NCBI RefSeq assembly: GCF_037038585.1
Contig: NC_092526.1
Coordinates: 42,977,501-43,041,500, forward strand
Length of the DNA: 64,000 bases
DNA from: Patagioenas fasciata
Lineage: Eukaryota > Chordata > Aves > Columbiformes > Columbidae
Direction of reading: 5' to 3'
Below are positions 63,401 through 64,000 of the stretch, in pieces (within the stretch, counting starts at the first letter, position 1; the number at the start of each line of letters is the position of its first letter). The notes under the pieces are model-generated. The model was not told where the DNA came from, ran no database searches, and saw only the letters and a program-made list of their open reading frames with translations. Position numbers and translations under genes: made by a program.

Positions 63401-64000
63401 CTGTGACCAGCGAGGCCTCTGAAAAGTTTCCAAAACATCCCCAGACTTGGCTCCAAAGTGGCCAAAAGTCTCCAAGAGACAAGTCGGGAAGAAGGATATG
63501 GAACAGAGGGAGACAGGCACGGGAGCAGGCCAAAGGGAGGTAAGAGGAAAAACTAGTGCGGGGCTGCAGGACTGAAATGGAGGAATTGAAAGACGAAAGC
63601 CAGGAAGCAGGAGAGTTTGAGAAAAGGAGAGAGGAAAGAAGAGACATGCAGCCAGACGAGGGCTTAGTGAGAGAGGCTGGGACAGAGAACAGGATGAGAA
63701 GGAAATAAGGCAAGGCAAGGCAAGGCTAGGCCAAAGGACGTTTCTTTGATTTATATTTTCTACCACATTCATCTGGAGATGAGGAGGAAAGCCATCAGAC
63801 CTTATGGATTAGGCCCAAACAAAAGCCCCGGCTACTTGAGACACTTAGACTAAGCCTAAACCACAAAGATCTCTCCATAAAGATGGTTTTTATACTGTAC
63901 TTCCGCAATCAGCTGGCAGTACAGAAGAACAAGCGGCAGATGTACTTAGGCTGAGTCATGGTGGTTTGGTGCAGAGACCATGCATATCATGGGAATAGTT
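60458..64000. repeat. Units M69-M72, last one truncated by the window edge
   Basis: Unit starts are 60458, 61348, 62235 and 63124. M69 has ctgacgac, ccagaacatc, aagagggaaaac and gaagtagg. M70 has gacagcaag, gtagtggg, gcgctagctagg and one T fewer in the run near 62109. M71 has aatatcc, gcagctgagcg and gagttttag. M72 is similar to M71 but adds gagaagtgagc and ctgtgacc. M72 stops about 13 bases before its end, so the array continues beyond the window. Confidence 0.9.

Larger units (their letters stand above)
1..64000. repeat. Tandem satellite array, 72 units of about 889 bp
   Basis: The same sequence recurs from the first base to the last with a period of 884-890 bp. Using the unit start motif ctggttttcag, starts fall at 1, 889, 1778, 2667, 3551, 4440 and so on to 63124, giving 72 units in one orientation; the last stops about 13 bases short. 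Units differ at scattered single bases and short indels. No unrelated sequence interrupts the array and neither edge is in the window, so the true array is longer. Each unit has one GAATTC (73-78 in the first unit) and one AGATCT (743-748), so an EcoRI or BglII digest should give a ladder near 0.89 kb. I do not recognise the family. It could be pericentromeric, subtelomeric, sex-chromosome or microchromosome heterochromatin; the sequence alone does not say. Confidence 0.98.

Noticed and set aside
1..64000. CRISPR array or other prokaryotic repeat system
   Set aside because: The repeat is 889 bp with no unique spacers, and there are no cas-like genes or prokaryotic gene structure.
1..64000. 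Ribosomal DNA spacer, telomeric repeat or transposon-derived repeat
   Set aside because: No rRNA sequence, TTAGGG runs, terminal repeats, poly-A tails or transposase/reverse transcriptase frames are visible in any unit.

Overview
The whole 64,000-base window is one uninterrupted, head-to-tail satellite (macrosatellite-like) array. I count 72 copies of a unit of about 889 bp (observed 884-890 bp), all in the same orientation. They start at position 1, taking the ctggttttcag motif as unit start, and run to 64,000, where the last unit lacks about its final 13 bases. No unique flanking DNA, transposon insertion, inversion, rRNA/tRNA gene, CRISPR array or convincing protein gene is present. Neighbouring units differ only by scattered single-base changes and a few 1-5 bp indels. 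The organism is probably a vertebrate with CpG methylation, because most recurrent differences between units are CpG to TpG/CpA changes. I do not recognise the family by name. A bird is only a weak guess from general appearance.

Each unit (M1, 1-888, as model) has four zones: a mixed 5' part with a TGATG-A-CATCA palindrome and an EcoRI site; a GC-rich zone (about 130-300) with a small hairpin and four CCTGTCA motifs; a strongly purine-rich plus strand (about 345-600) ending in GGCAA pentamers; and an AT-richer 3' part with nested inverted repeats and a perfect NF-E2/AP-1-type site. The purine zone explains the recurring Leu/Ser/Pro-rich reading frames on the minus strand.

The array has a layered higher-order structure. 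Left domain (M1-M23, about 1-20.4 kb): units of mostly 889 bp; M1-M4 reappear as M11-M14 at an offset of 8,883 bp, and trimers of 2,667 bp run through M15-M22. A six-unit, 5,335-bp tandem duplication (about 16.5-27.1 kb) straddles the boundary between the left-type and right-type units. Right domain (M24-M72): units mostly 890 bp with an extra C and new variants, arranged as trimers of 2,668-2,669 bp, a dimer duplication of 1,779 bp, and a five-unit duplication of 4,444 bp at 51.6-60.5 kb. Many boundaries fall inside units, giving mosaic units as expected from unequal crossing-over or gene conversion.

There are no genes to combine into a pathway. The interest lies in array evolution, likely methylation, the one-per-unit regulatory-like motif, and possible strand-asymmetric transcription or DNA structure. 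All variant calls come from reading by eye; an alignment of all 72 units would refine them.
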